Assembly: GCA_020025885.1 (NCBI GenBank)
Contig: JAHHRJ010000032.1
Location: forward strand, 1 to 25,045
DNA: 25,045 nucleotides
Source of the DNA: Butyricicoccus sp.
Lineage (GTDB): Bacteria > Bacillota > Clostridia > Oscillospirales > Butyricicoccaceae
Direction: 5' to 3'
Part shown: one piece after another, positions 7,248-14,238 of the stretch
How the letters are laid out: each line of letters begins with the position of its first letter
Numbering within the stretch: position 1 is the stretch's first letter
Position numbers and translations under genes: made by a program
Notes under the pieces: generated by a model
What the model was told of the DNA's origin: nothing
Databases searched by the model: none
Seen by the model: the letters and a program-made list of their open reading frames with translations, nothing else

Positions 7248-9593
7248 TTACATTCTCCTCTTTTTCAGGTTTGAGAGCAGAAGCACGATCGCACTGCACA
7301 GGAAAATAAGACTCAGTGAAGCCCACAGTTCTATGTGGCTGTTGTCCCCTGTTTTAGGGGTGTCATCAGGCTTGTCCGGTGTACTTGGCTTGTCTGGTGT
7401 GGTCGGCTCGTCCGGTGTGGTTGGCTCGTCCGGTGTGGTCGGCTCGTCCAGTGTGGTCGGCTCGTCCAGTGTGCTTGGCTTGTCTGGTGTGGTCGGCTTA
7501 TCCAGTGTGCTTGGCTTGTCTGGTGTGGTCGGCTCGTCCGGTGTGATTGGCTTGTCCGGTGTGGTGAGCTTGCCCAGTGTGGTGAGCTTGTCCGGTGCAG
7601 TCGGCTTGTTCGGTGTGGTGAGCTTGTCCAGTGCAGTCGGCTCGTCCGGTATGGTCGGCTTGTTCGGTGTGGTGAGCTTGCCCGGTGTGGTCAGCTTGTT
7701 CGGTGTGGTGAGCTTGTCCAGTGCAGTCGGCTCGTCTGGTATGGTCGGCTTGTTCGGTGTGGTTGGCTTGTCCGGTGTGGTCGGCTTGTTCGGTATGGTA
7801 AGCTTGTCCAGTGCAGTCGGCTCGTTCGGTGTGGTGAGCTTGTCCGGTGTGGTCGGCTTGTTCGGTGTGGTTGGTTCCTCCGGTGTAGTTAGCTCCTCCG
7901 GTGTGGTCGGCTTGTTCGGTGTGGTTGGTTCCTCCGGTGTGGTTGGTTCCTCCGGTGTAGTCGGCTCGTCCGGAGGTGTAGGCGTAGGTGGTTCTGCCTT
8001 TTTTGTGTTTGTAATCACAAAGCCTGTTTCCATTGTACCTGTTACAGAAGATGTATACCCCTCAGGTACTGATTCTTCTTTCACCATATAGATGATCTGT
8101 GTTCCATCTGCATGATATTTATCCAAGTCAGTAAAAGTGGCCGTCCACCCGTTTCCGCTATTAAGCTCAACGGACTTTTGCTTCACATTATCGGCCAGCA
8201 GGTTGATTGTCACAGATGCAATATCCGTAGGCGCCGGCATCTCCATACTTTCACTGCTCCGCCATTCCTTTTTTACGAAAATGGAAATTTTTTCCGGCAC
8301 AGGATCTGGAGCCTCTGGCTCTTTTGTATTTGTAATCACAAATCCACTTGTTGCATCCCCTGTCACTTTGCTTGTATAGCCTTCAGGTACAGGGTCTTCC
8401 AAAACTGTATAGTGTATTTTCTTGTTGTGCAAGCTTTCAGGTGCCTTAATGGTAGCCATCCACCCATTGCTCGGGTTTAATTCCACATGAAACATCTTTT
8501 GGTCATCCGCCAAGAGCCATATTATTACGGATTCATCAGACTGTTCTCCGTCCCACTGTTTTTTGATTGCAATGTCAAGCATCCTGTCGGAAATTTCTTT
8601 TGCAGAACCGTCATCGTCCAGCAGATAGTTTACCGTACCATGATCCTCAAAAGATTCCACGCGAATTAAATTTTGGATATCTTTTTTCCCATAAAGTGTA
8701 TTACGTCCACCTTTTATATGCTCGTAGAAGTAAAACCTTGCGGATTCACAATACCAGTCTAGTCCAATCACCTGTTTGACTGGCTTATTTGGAGTAATGA
8801 TATAAAATTTCTCCCCAGCCATCAGCCGTGATACATCCGTGACTGGTCTACCACTGGGATAGTGATAAAGCGCGGCATCAGGGTCAGAGGAGTAAAGCTC
8901 TATATCACAATATGTTCCTGCGATCCCATTTAAATAAAGCGGGCCAGTAGTCCAAACATCACCCACATTGTGCATTGTCATATCTCCGACAATTTGGGGT
9001 CGGTCTGAAAAAAATTCGCTTCCCTCAAAAAAATTCTTGATATAAGTTTCGTACAGATCATTGTAATAATCGCACATTGCCTGAGAGAAATTGTCATTCG
9101 GTGTGTATGTTCCGGTTTTATCATTTGTAATATCCCACAGCAGGTGTTGTGTCACATACCTCGCTTCATCTGGTGTAATAAATTGTTTATGATTCTCTTC
9201 ATAATCTCCATAAGCGTCGAAGGGATAACCAACACACAGACAAAGTGCTATTTTTTGCTTTTTATCAGTTCCATAGGCATTGATATATGGATCATCCGCC
9301 TGCAAATAATTATCTATTCGTGAATAAAAACAGCGATCATCTTTACCATTATAAATCGCATTCTCTGTTGTGGGAGGTCTTTTGGGCAGATCATAGCAGT
9401 AAGCAATATTGTCCCTTCCATCTGCACCCGTTCCATCCTTGATGCGAATCCCTATGTGCATTGGAGGATTCTCTCCCTTGACTGAGATCATCTCACTATA
9501 GCCTTGATATAGGGTCTCAGTAGCATGAGAAGGAAGAGAGAATAGGCTTAGCATCAGCACACCAGACAAAATCAAGCTTAAAAACTTTTTCAT
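7248..9593 (-). CDS. Thioester-domain surface adhesin with CnaB domains and repeat stalk
   Basis: This is a 781-residue cell-wall-anchored protein. A signal peptide (about 1-25) is followed by a thioester domain: Cys66 in NIAYCYDLP and Gln149 in YVTQHLLWDIT match the family's Cys and Gln that form an internal thioester for covalent attachment to host or surface amines. Two CnaB-type Ig-like domains follow (about 338-424 and 435-531), each with an N-terminal KK, an internal E-GYT and a terminal ITNTK, the lysine, acid and asparagine set that forms isopeptide bonds. Residues 545-742 are 33 Pro/Thr hexapeptides. The C-terminus has a TPKTGD sorting signal, a hydrophobic segment and a KKRRM tail. 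AAAAGGAG precedes the ATG. The class B sortase downstream is the likely anchoring enzyme. Confidence 0.93.
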   Translation of the reverse strand: MKKFLSLILSGVLMLSLFSLPSHATETLYQGYSEMISVKGENPPMHIGIRIKDGTGADGRDNIAYCYDLPKRPPTTENAIYNGKDDRCFYSRIDNYLQADDPYINAYGTDKKQKIALCLCVGYPFDAYGDYEENHKQFITPDEARYVTQHLLWDITNDKTGTYTPNDNFSQAMCDYYNDLYETYIKNFFEGSEFFSDRPQIVGDMTMHNVGDVWTTGPLYLNGIAGTYCDIELYSSDPDAALYHYPSGRPVTDVSRLMAGEKFYIITPNKPVKQVIGLDWYCESARFYFYEHIKGGRNTLYGKKDIQNLIRVESFEDHGTVNYLLDDDGSAKEISDRMLDIAIKKQWDGEQSDESVIIWLLADDQKMFHVELNPSNGWMATIKAPESLHNKKIHYTVLEDPVPEGYTSKVTGDATSGFVITNTKEPEAPDPVPEKISIFVKKEWRSSESMEMPAPTDIASVTINLLADNVKQKSVELNSGNGWTATFTDLDKYHADGTQIIYMVKEESVPEGYTSSVTGTMETGFVITNTKKAEPPTPTPPDEPTTPEEPTTPEEPTTPNKPTTPEELTTPEEPTTPNKPTTPDKLTTPNEPTALDKLTIPNKPTTPDKPTTPNKPTIPDEPTALDKLTTPNKLTTPGKLTTPNKPTIPDEPTALDKLTTPNKPTAPDKLTTLGKLTTPDKPITPDEPTTPDKPSTLDKPTTPDKPSTLDEPTTLDEPTTPDEPTTPDEPTTPDKPSTPDKPDDTPKTGDNSHIELWASLSLIFLCSAIVLLLSNLKKRRM
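7368..7961 (-). repeat. 18-bp coding tandem repeat (adhesin stalk)
   Basis: About 33 consecutive units of 18 bp encode hexapeptides such as TTPDEP, TTPNKP and TALDKL. Some groups repeat as higher-order blocks of three units (NKP, IPDEP, ALDKL order), which indicates recent unequal exchange. Copy number is likely to vary between strains. The repeats keep long false open frames alive on the opposite strand. Confidence 0.9.
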
Positions 9594-9650
9594 AGCTGTT
9601 GTTCTCCTTTTAAATCATTGTAAATGGACAATCTTTTTTGCAATCTGATA

Positions 9651-9746
9651 TCAGTGCTCCCAATCAATATAGTGAAGCTGATATAGATCATGGACCGCTT
9701 TGGGCTGCTTAACAAAATAGGCAGTGGTTCTTTTCATAATTATCAT
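9651..9746 (-). CDS. Possible small ORF, unknown
   Basis: This 31-codon frame (start MIIMKRTTAYFV, end HYIDWEH) lies 22 bases after the end of the hemerythrin-like pseudogene. Only a weak GAGAG precedes the start. I do not recognise it. It may be a tail fragment of the decayed neighbour rather than a gene. Confidence 0.2.
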   Translation of the reverse strand: MIIMKRTTAYFVKQPKAVHDLYQLHYIDWEH

Positions 9747-9767
9747 CTCTCTGCTGTCGTATGCCGC

Positions 9768-10404
9768 TTAACCCTTCCCTGGAAGATTCCACACACGAAA
9801 CAGCAATCCACCACCCTTTGAACAGGTAAACATCAAGCTGCCAATTCGCATAAATTTTGGCTGATGTGCATGAAATATCTCACAGCTGATTTGCTCATGC
9901 CTCTTTATTTCAAACAGGCCTCCAAATTCATAGCTTTGCATAAAACGATCCGCGAGTATTACTCCCATTTCCATCAGTGCAACATTGCAGGGCTCATCAA
10001 GGTCTGTGCTTTCGTCCTCATCTGAACCGAAAATCGCTCTTGCTGAATTATGCAGTATTACCTTAAGCTTCCCTGCGCAATGGTGCAATCGATCACGATA
10101 GTCTGACAAAGAGTCCATGATATGATACACCCAACAGCCTGACGCACCACTTCCACAGCATAATCGGTCTCCTCCACCTGATGCATGACGCATTCTATAT
10201 GGAGCACATATATTCTTCTTCCTGTTCACAATGCACTCTTGTTTGCTCCAGTAAAAGGCAGAACAGCACGCGGCAATTTCTAGCTCACTGCTGGTCGTTC
10301 TCCTCTGATGCGAGCTTTCGCAGTTGATCCAGAAGCTCAAAAATTTCTTTGTGCTGCACATCTATTTGTGGTACCCCAATTTCATATATAAGCTCTTGGT
10401 TCAT
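9768..10404 (-). pseudogene. Frameshifted bacteriohemerythrin-like gene
   Basis: From an ATG at 10404 with AAAGGGGG upstream, the first 39 codons read like a hemerythrin: YEIGVPQIDVQHKEIFELLDQL, with the first-helix His. The frame then stops at about 10285. A second-helix match (VHCEQEEEYM, the H-x3-E iron-ligand pattern) continues in that same frame beyond the stop, and a third segment with two His (LHIECVMHQ) is in another frame. The last part (about 9768-10130) is open in yet another frame and encodes a segment I cannot assign. At least two frameshifts are needed, so I call a pseudogene unless the assembly is wrong. Hemerythrins bind oxygen through a di-iron site and often accompany chemoreceptors. 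Its promoter shares the TAAG element of the chemoreceptor operon. Confidence 0.55.
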
Positions 10405-10493
10405 CGCAGTTGCATCCCCCTTTGTGTTTCCTTGTCTCTTATGTACCCCCTACGAATTATAATGCGGATCCAAAGATTCCATTGTTTCATTAG

Positions 10494-10541
10494 AACACAA
10501 AAATCTTACAATTCACCTTATCTAAACCTTAAAAATCCTTA
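10494..10541 (-). promoter_or_regulatory. TAAG direct-repeat operator upstream of hemerythrin-like gene
   Basis: On the minus strand this reads TAAGGATTTTTAAGGTTTA, 13 bases, then GTAAGATTTTTGTGTT. TAAG units fall at offsets 0, 10, 21 and 33. It aligns without gaps to 6093-6140. A TATAAT (10456-10461, minus strand) lies 32 bases downstream with no good -35, as expected for an activated promoter. The element also sits about 160 bases upstream of the divergent second response regulator, so autoregulation is possible. Confidence 0.6.
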
Positions 10542-10701
10542 TTATCGTTTCTTGAGCCGAGGAAAAGTGGATTTATTTAGATACTCATGGTACAGTAGGA
10601 GGAAACGATGATATAATGTGGGACTGCCAGTGGCGCTTATACACTGATGAAAGATTGCAGTCTCCAAACATGTTTCGAACAGCATCAAAGGGGATGATTA
10701 T

Positions 10702-11415
10702 TTGCTTTCTTCGATTACACGGCAGGGTCACATCATGGTCATAGATGATGATAATGAAATCAGAGATATTCTTCGGATACTGTTGTCCAGTGAAAATTTT
10801 AAGGTTACAGAGGCGGCCACGCCATCTGCCGCACTCAGCCTGATGAGTCCAGATATCGATTTGGTTATTTTAGATGTAACTATGCCGGAAATGTCTGGCT
10901 ATGATCTGTGTCAACAGATCCGTGAAGTCAGTAATGTTCCAATTCTATTTCTGACTGCCAAGAGTAGGAATGCCGATCTTATGATGGGATATGCCGCTGG
11001 GGGAGATGATTATCTGGCAAAGCCCTTTGCCTATCCCGAATTGATTGCACGTGTGAAGGGGCTTTTAAGGCGATATATCATGTATCAAGGAAGACATACG
11101 CCCAAGCCAAAGGGGGAATATCTAACCTATGGCGATCTACGTATAGACTGTGTGCATAACCACGTCTGGAAAAAATCTATCGAGCTTGCGTTAACGGATA
11201 CGGAATACCGCATTTTGAAGTTGCTGATGGGCTATCCGAATCAGTTTTTCACTATACAAAATATTTATGAAACGATTTGGGAGGAAGCGTATCTCTCCAG
11301 CTACTCAAATACAGTTATGGTATTTATCCGAAAGATCCGTAAGAAGATTGAGGACGATCCGAAAAATCCAGCAATACTTGTTACGGTTTGGGGAAAGGGA
11401 TATAAAATTGTGTAA
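10702..11415 (+). CDS. OmpR/PhoB-family response regulator (copy 2)
   Basis: This 237-residue regulator is collinear with the copy at 759-1472 without gaps: the DDD triad at 15-17, Asp58 in LVILDVTMPE, LTAKSRNADLMMGYA, AKPFAYPELIARVKGLLRRY, and a winged-helix domain ending VTVWGKGYKIV. The start is a TTG, chosen because it aligns with residue 1 of copy 1 and has AAAGGGGATG upstream. Its own kinase gene is cut short, so the regulator is an orphan at this locus and may take phosphate from the kinase at 1465-2769. It diverges from the hemerythrin-like gene across the TAAG repeat operator. Confidence 0.9.
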   Translation: MLSSITRQGHIMVIDDDNEIRDILRILLSSENFKVTEAATPSAALSLMSPDIDLVILDVTMPEMSGYDLCQQIREVSNVPILFLTAKSRNADLMMGYAAGGDDYLAKPFAYPELIARVKGLLRRYIMYQGRHTPKPKGEYLTYGDLRIDCVHNHVWKKSIELALTDTEYRILKLLMGYPNQFFTIQNIYETIWEEAYLSSYSNTVMVFIRKIRKKIEDDPKNPAILVTVWGKGYKIV

Positions 11416-11605
11416 AATTAAGGACGATTCAATAGAGCATATTCCCTTTTTTAAAAATTTGATAGTACAATTCCTGGTTGTTGCGCTGATTACTTCGGTG
11501 GCCGCATTTTCTACCAATCATTTCATCTCTATTCAAAAAGGGCGCTATCTGTGTTCAGACTCCAAAACACCCAAATCTGCGGGTTCAAATCCTGCTAGTT
11601 GGTAG
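11408..11605 (+). pseudogene. Truncated histidine kinase (N-terminal fragment)
   Basis: A TTG at 11408 overlaps the regulator end exactly as in the first locus. The product starts with a membrane segment (NLIVQFLVVALITSVAAFS, then NHFIS) that parallels VVQFLLITLIACSTTFGL and YHFIS of the intact kinase. Homology ends at about 11535. The remaining codons come from a sequence resembling the 3' half of a tRNA, ending in a TAG. Sensor, HisKA and ATPase domains are missing, so it cannot act as a kinase. Confidence 0.8.
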
Positions 11606-11653
11606 AAAAGATCCTCTGGCACCTTTAGAATCAGAACTTATTTTTTAGCATAA

Positions 11654-11716
11654 AAAAGCCGAAACACTTTGATTCTCTAAGGCTTTCCGCCTTGGCATCA
11701 AAAGTGTTTCGGTTTT
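11654..11716 (-). terminator. Terminator of the tRNA-Leu pair
   Basis: A stem of about 20 bp (11654-11673 with 11697-11716, one mismatch) has an inner AAGGC/GCCTT hairpin. On the minus strand it is followed by TTTTTTATGC. It starts two bases past the tRNA-Leu(CAG) 3' end. Confidence 0.8.
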
Positions 11717-11717
11717 C

Positions 11718-11803
11718 TGGTGCAGATGGTGGGACTTGAACCCACATGCCCTTGCGAGCACTAGCACCTGAAGCTAGCGCGTCTGCCATTCCGCCACATC
11801 TGC
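11718..11803 (-). tRNA. tRNA-Leu (CAG)
   Basis: Acceptor strands are GCAGATG and CATCTGC, with discriminator A and an encoded CCA. The anticodon arm is CTAGC-TTCAGGT-GCTAG (anticodon CAG), the variable arm is the long type of tRNA-Leu, and the T loop is TTCAAGT. Confidence 0.95.
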
Positions 11804-11823
11804 ATATTTATTTCTAAAAAACT

Positions 11824-11908
11824 TGGTGCGAGTGATGGGACTTGAACCCATACGTCGTGAAACACACGCCCCTCAAACGTGCCTGTCTACCAGTTCCAGC
11901 ACACTCGC
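11824..11908 (-). tRNA. tRNA-Leu (GAG)
   Basis: Acceptor strands are GCGAGTG and CACTCGC, followed by ACCA. The anticodon arm is CACGT-TTGAGGG-GCGTG (anticodon GAG), with a long class II variable arm. It is 20 bp upstream of tRNA-Leu(CAG) and probably cotranscribed with it. Confidence 0.95.
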
Positions 11909-11925
11909 ATTCATAATACTATAAT

Positions 11926-11955
11926 AGTATAATACAAAGATTCCTTTTCTGTCAA
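11926..11955 (-). promoter_or_regulatory. Promoter of the tRNA-Leu pair
   Basis: On the minus strand TTGACA (11950-11955) and TATACT (11926-11931) are separated by 18 bases. The -10 box ends 17 bases before the tRNA-Leu(GAG) 5' end. Confidence 0.75.
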
Positions 11956-11962
11956 CTATAAT

Positions 11963-11979
11963 AGTGTATACCTATACTT
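11963..11979. promoter_or_regulatory. Palindromic candidate operator
   Basis: AGTGTATACCTATACTT is a near-palindrome (GTATA with TATAC arms) between the divergent tRNA and Rrf2 promoters. It could be an Rrf2-type autoregulatory site; the evidence is symmetry and position only. Confidence 0.3.
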
Positions 11980-12034
11980 CAAAATCACAAGAAATAATAG
12001 GATTATTTTTATGCAAAACAACGAACAATTGCAG

Positions 12035-12063
12035 TTGACTTTTATTCTAATCGAATGTATACT
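12035..12063 (+). promoter_or_regulatory. Promoter of the Rrf2-rubrerythrin operon
   Basis: TTGACT (12035-12040), 17 bases, TATACT (12058-12063), a near-consensus housekeeping promoter. It lies 36 bases before the Rrf2 start. Confidence 0.8.
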
Positions 12064-12099
12064 AAGGTTGTAAACAAAAGAAAGAGGTGCTTGAGGATT

Positions 12100-12510
12100 A
12101 TGCGTATTACGCACGAAGCAGACTATGCAATCCGTGTTGCATTTTGTCTGGCAGAATGCGGCGGCAAGCTCGGTGCAAAAGAGATATCTGACCGAACCGG
12201 TGTTACACTACGTTTCGCATTAAAAATTCTGCGCAAACTTATCCAAGCTGGCATGGTTCGCTCTTATAAGGGCGCAAATGGCGGCTATGAACTTGCAAAG
12301 GAACCTGCAGAAATCAGCATGGGCGAAATTATAGAGTGCATTGATGGAACGATCACGATCAATCACTGTTTGTGCAATGAGTTCGCCTGCACGAGAGTAG
12401 AGTCCAAAAACACCTGCAATTTCCGAAAAGTTTTCGGGTCAGTCAATGCAATGATCCGGAAAGAGCTTTACAGTGTTACGCTAGACAAATTTTTAGATCC
12501 AAATTTTTAG
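12100..12510 (+). CDS. Rrf2-family transcriptional regulator
   Basis: This 136-residue regulator starts at MRITHEADYAIRVAF, the standard Rrf2 N-terminus. The helix-turn-helix is in the EISDRTGVTLRFALKILRKL segment and the wing in GANGGYELAKEP. A cysteine cluster follows (HCLCNEFACTRVESKNTC) with the spacing used by Rrf2 members that bind an iron-sulfur cluster (IscR, NsrR), so a redox or nitric-oxide signal is likely. A longer frame begins at 12055, but the start at 12100 has AGAGGTG upstream and matches the family. The rubrerythrin gene follows after 12 bases. It probably controls that gene and itself. Confidence 0.88.
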   Translation: MRITHEADYAIRVAFCLAECGGKLGAKEISDRTGVTLRFALKILRKLIQAGMVRSYKGANGGYELAKEPAEISMGEIIECIDGTITINHCLCNEFACTRVESKNTCNFRKVFGSVNAMIRKELYSVTLDKFLDPNF

Positions 12511-12522
12511 GAGGAAATTATT

Positions 12523-13062
12523 ATGAAGTTCGTATGTTCTGTATGTGGTTATGTTCATGAAGGCGACACTGCACCGGCTGAGTGCCCGATCTGCCATGCT
12601 GCTGCTGAAAAGTTCGTCGCACAGACTGGCGAGATGACCTGGGCTGCTGAGCACGTAATCGGTGTTGCTGCTGATGCTCCGGAAGACATCAAGAAGGATC
12701 TCCGCGCTAACTTCGAGGGCGAGTGCACTGAGGTTGGTATGTACCTGGCTATGTCTCGCGTTGCACATCGCGAGGGTTACCCGGAAATCGGTCTGTACTG
12801 GGAGAAGGCTGCATTCGAAGAGGCTGAGCATGCTTCCAAGTTTGCTGAGCTGCTCGGCGAAGTTGTAACTTCTTCCACCAAGAAGAATCTGGAGATGCGT
12901 GTTGAGGCTGAGAACGGTGCTACCGCTGGCAAGACCGATTTGGCTAAGCGTGCAAAGGCTGCTAACCTGGATGCAATCCATGACACCGTTCATGAGATGG
13001 CTCGTGACGAGGCTCGCCACGGTAAGGCATTCAAGGGTCTGCTGGAGCGTTACTTCGGCTAA
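12523..13062 (+). CDS. Reverse rubrerythrin (rubredoxin domain first)
   Basis: This 179-residue protein has an N-terminal rubredoxin-like iron site (FVCSVCGYVHEG and ECPICHAAAEKF, two CxxC pairs within the first 30 residues). A ferritin-like four-helix di-iron domain follows, with ligands in NFEGECTEVGMY, AAFEEAEHASKF and MARDEARHGKAF. This order is opposite to classic rubrerythrin and matches the reverse rubrerythrins of clostridia, which reduce hydrogen peroxide and oxygen with electrons from NADH through partner redox proteins. AGGAGG precedes the start. Codon use is strongly biased and GC-richer than its neighbours, as in highly expressed genes. It is in an operon with the Rrf2 regulator. 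Confidence 0.93.
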   Translation: MKFVCSVCGYVHEGDTAPAECPICHAAAEKFVAQTGEMTWAAEHVIGVAADAPEDIKKDLRANFEGECTEVGMYLAMSRVAHREGYPEIGLYWEKAAFEEAEHASKFAELLGEVVTSSTKKNLEMRVEAENGATAGKTDLAKRAKAANLDAIHDTVHEMARDEARHGKAFKGLLERYFG

Positions 13063-13080
13063 GTTATAAACCGAATTTTT

Positions 13081-13125
13081 ACCCCTAGGCAATGGGATTC
13101 CCCTATTGCCTAGGGGTTTTCTTAT
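13081..13125 (+). terminator. Terminator after rubrerythrin
   Basis: A 13-bp perfect stem ACCCCTAGGCAAT (13081-13093) pairs with 13105-13117 and is followed by TTTTCTTAT. Confidence 0.9.
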
Positions 13126-13154
13126 ACTTATTTTAGCGCTTTCCTTTTGTAGCA

Positions 13155-13183
13155 TTGCAAAAAATACAGAATGGTGCTATAAT
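13155..13183 (+). promoter_or_regulatory. Promoter of the lysO pair
   Basis: TTGCAA (13155-13160), 17 bases, TATAAT (13178-13183). It lies 57 bases before the first lysO gene; there is no room for a lysine riboswitch in between. Confidence 0.75.
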
Positions 13184-13239
13184 GACACAGATTCTTCCAA
13201 AAATACTATACTGAAAGAGAAACATTTTTCAGGAAAGCG

Positions 13240-13527
13240 GTGGAAAAAATGAAAATCATACTGATTATGGTACTCGGCGCACTCTTGGGGCACTGGTTCC
13301 CTGCGCGTCACAAGAAAAAAAACGAACTTTTTCAAATCATCTGCACAACACTCCTGATTTTTTCCATGGGTGTCATGTTGGGCAGTCGTGAAAATTTCGT
13401 TCGCGATCTATCCAGTCTCGGCTTGCAAAGTCTTCTTTTTTGCCTGATCCCTGCAATTTTTTCTCTGCTTTTAGTTTATGTGTTAAGCCGTCGCTATCTG
13501 GAAAAACGCCATAAGGAGGAACGATAA
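13240..13527 (+). CDS. lysO: LysO lysine exporter, N-terminal part (DUF340)
   Basis: This 95-residue membrane protein has about three hydrophobic segments (ILIMVLGALLGHWF, ICTTLLIFSMGVMLGS, LQSLLFCLIPAIFSLLLVYVL). It corresponds to the N-terminal third of LysO (YbjE), which exports lysine. In enterobacteria LysO is one chain of about 300 residues; here it is split in two. The start is a GTG with AGGA five bases upstream; an ATG three codons on is an alternative. Its stop TAA overlaps the next ATG by one base (TAATG), so the halves are coupled and probably assemble together. Confidence 0.8.
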   Translation: MEKMKIILIMVLGALLGHWFPARHKKKNELFQIICTTLLIFSMGVMLGSRENFVRDLSSLGLQSLLFCLIPAIFSLLLVYVLSRRYLEKRHKEER

Positions 13528-14123
13528 TGGTCATCTTAGCAATTGCTGCGCTGCTCGCAGGCATTTTCTACGGCATGTTTGGCGGCGCAAATCCAATCAT
13601 TTCAGGGATTGCGTCCCATTCTGATTTGATTTTGGTGCTTTTGATGTTTTCCGTCGGCATCAGCGTGGGTACACATCACGGACTGATTCAAAAAATCCGG
13701 GAATACCATGTAAAGATCTTGCTCATCCCTGCCGGTGTTATTGTCGGTTCTCTGCTGGGTGGTGTGGTATGCAGCCTATTGCTAGGGCTTCCGCTCAACG
13801 AAGGCATTTCGGTTGCAAGCGGTATGGGCTGGTATAGCCTTTCTGGAGTTACAATCAGTAATTTTGCAGGCGCCGAACTTGGCAGTATCGCATTTTTAAG
13901 CAATCTCATGCGCGAGATCTTCTCATTCTTCAGTATTCCCTTAATCGCAAAGTATTTTAATGGATACAGTTGTATCGCGCCCGCTGGTGCGACCAGCGAA
14001 GATACAACGCTTCCCATGATGATTCGCTACACCAACGAAGAAACCGTTGTGCTGTCTGTCATGAATGGTATTCTCTGCTCTGCGGCTGTTCCCGTGCTCA
14101 TTTCCCTTTGCTATCAGCATTAA
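13527..14123 (+). CDS. lysO: LysO lysine exporter, C-terminal part
   Basis: This 198-residue integral membrane protein matches the conserved C-terminal part of LysO. Diagnostic segments are LLMFSVGISVG, the SVASGMGWYSLSG motif, FLSNLMREIFSFFSIPLIAKYFN and the PAGATSEDTTLPM motif near the end, which belongs to the DUF340 family. Six or so hydrophobic segments are visible. GGAGG lies seven bases upstream. The family exports lysine and toxic analogues; lysine specificity here is an inference. Confidence 0.88.
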   Translation: MVILAIAALLAGIFYGMFGGANPIISGIASHSDLILVLLMFSVGISVGTHHGLIQKIREYHVKILLIPAGVIVGSLLGGVVCSLLLGLPLNEGISVASGMGWYSLSGVTISNFAGAELGSIAFLSNLMREIFSFFSIPLIAKYFNGYSCIAPAGATSEDTTLPMMIRYTNEETVVLSVMNGILCSAAVPVLISLCYQH

Positions 14124-14174
14124 ACCAAACACAAGCAATCTCCTTACTTCATGTGCGGCATCACTTGTTTTTAT

Positions 14175-14204
14175 TTTACATAGCCCCTGCTTCTATGCTA
14201 TAAT
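14175..14204 (+). promoter_or_regulatory. Promoter of the small membrane protein gene
   Basis: TTTACA (14175-14180), 18 bases, TATAAT (14199-14204) with an extended -10 TG two bases before it. Confidence 0.6.
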
Positions 14205-14238
14205 GAAAACACAAAATCTGAACGATATGGAGGGTACT

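Noticed and set aside
7368..7961. Regularly spaced repeats that resemble a CRISPR array
   Set aside because: Units are contiguous 18-mers in frame with a coding sequence. There are no unique spacers and no cas genes.
7183..8091. Long plus-strand open frames opposite the adhesin stalk
   Set aside because: The 18-bp periodicity of the minus-strand coding repeat keeps other frames open. The translations are low-complexity, and the signal peptide, domains and sorting signal are all on the minus strand.
10595..10617. Ribosome-site-like AGGAGG followed by ATG ATA TAA upstream of the second regulator
   Set aside because: It would encode two residues only, and the same bases provide a good TATAAT box, so promoter use is the simpler reading.
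11549..11605. A functional tRNA gene at the end of the truncated kinase
   Set aside because: Only the T arm is well formed. There is no matching 5' acceptor strand, D arm or intact anticodon stem, and the variable region would be too long.
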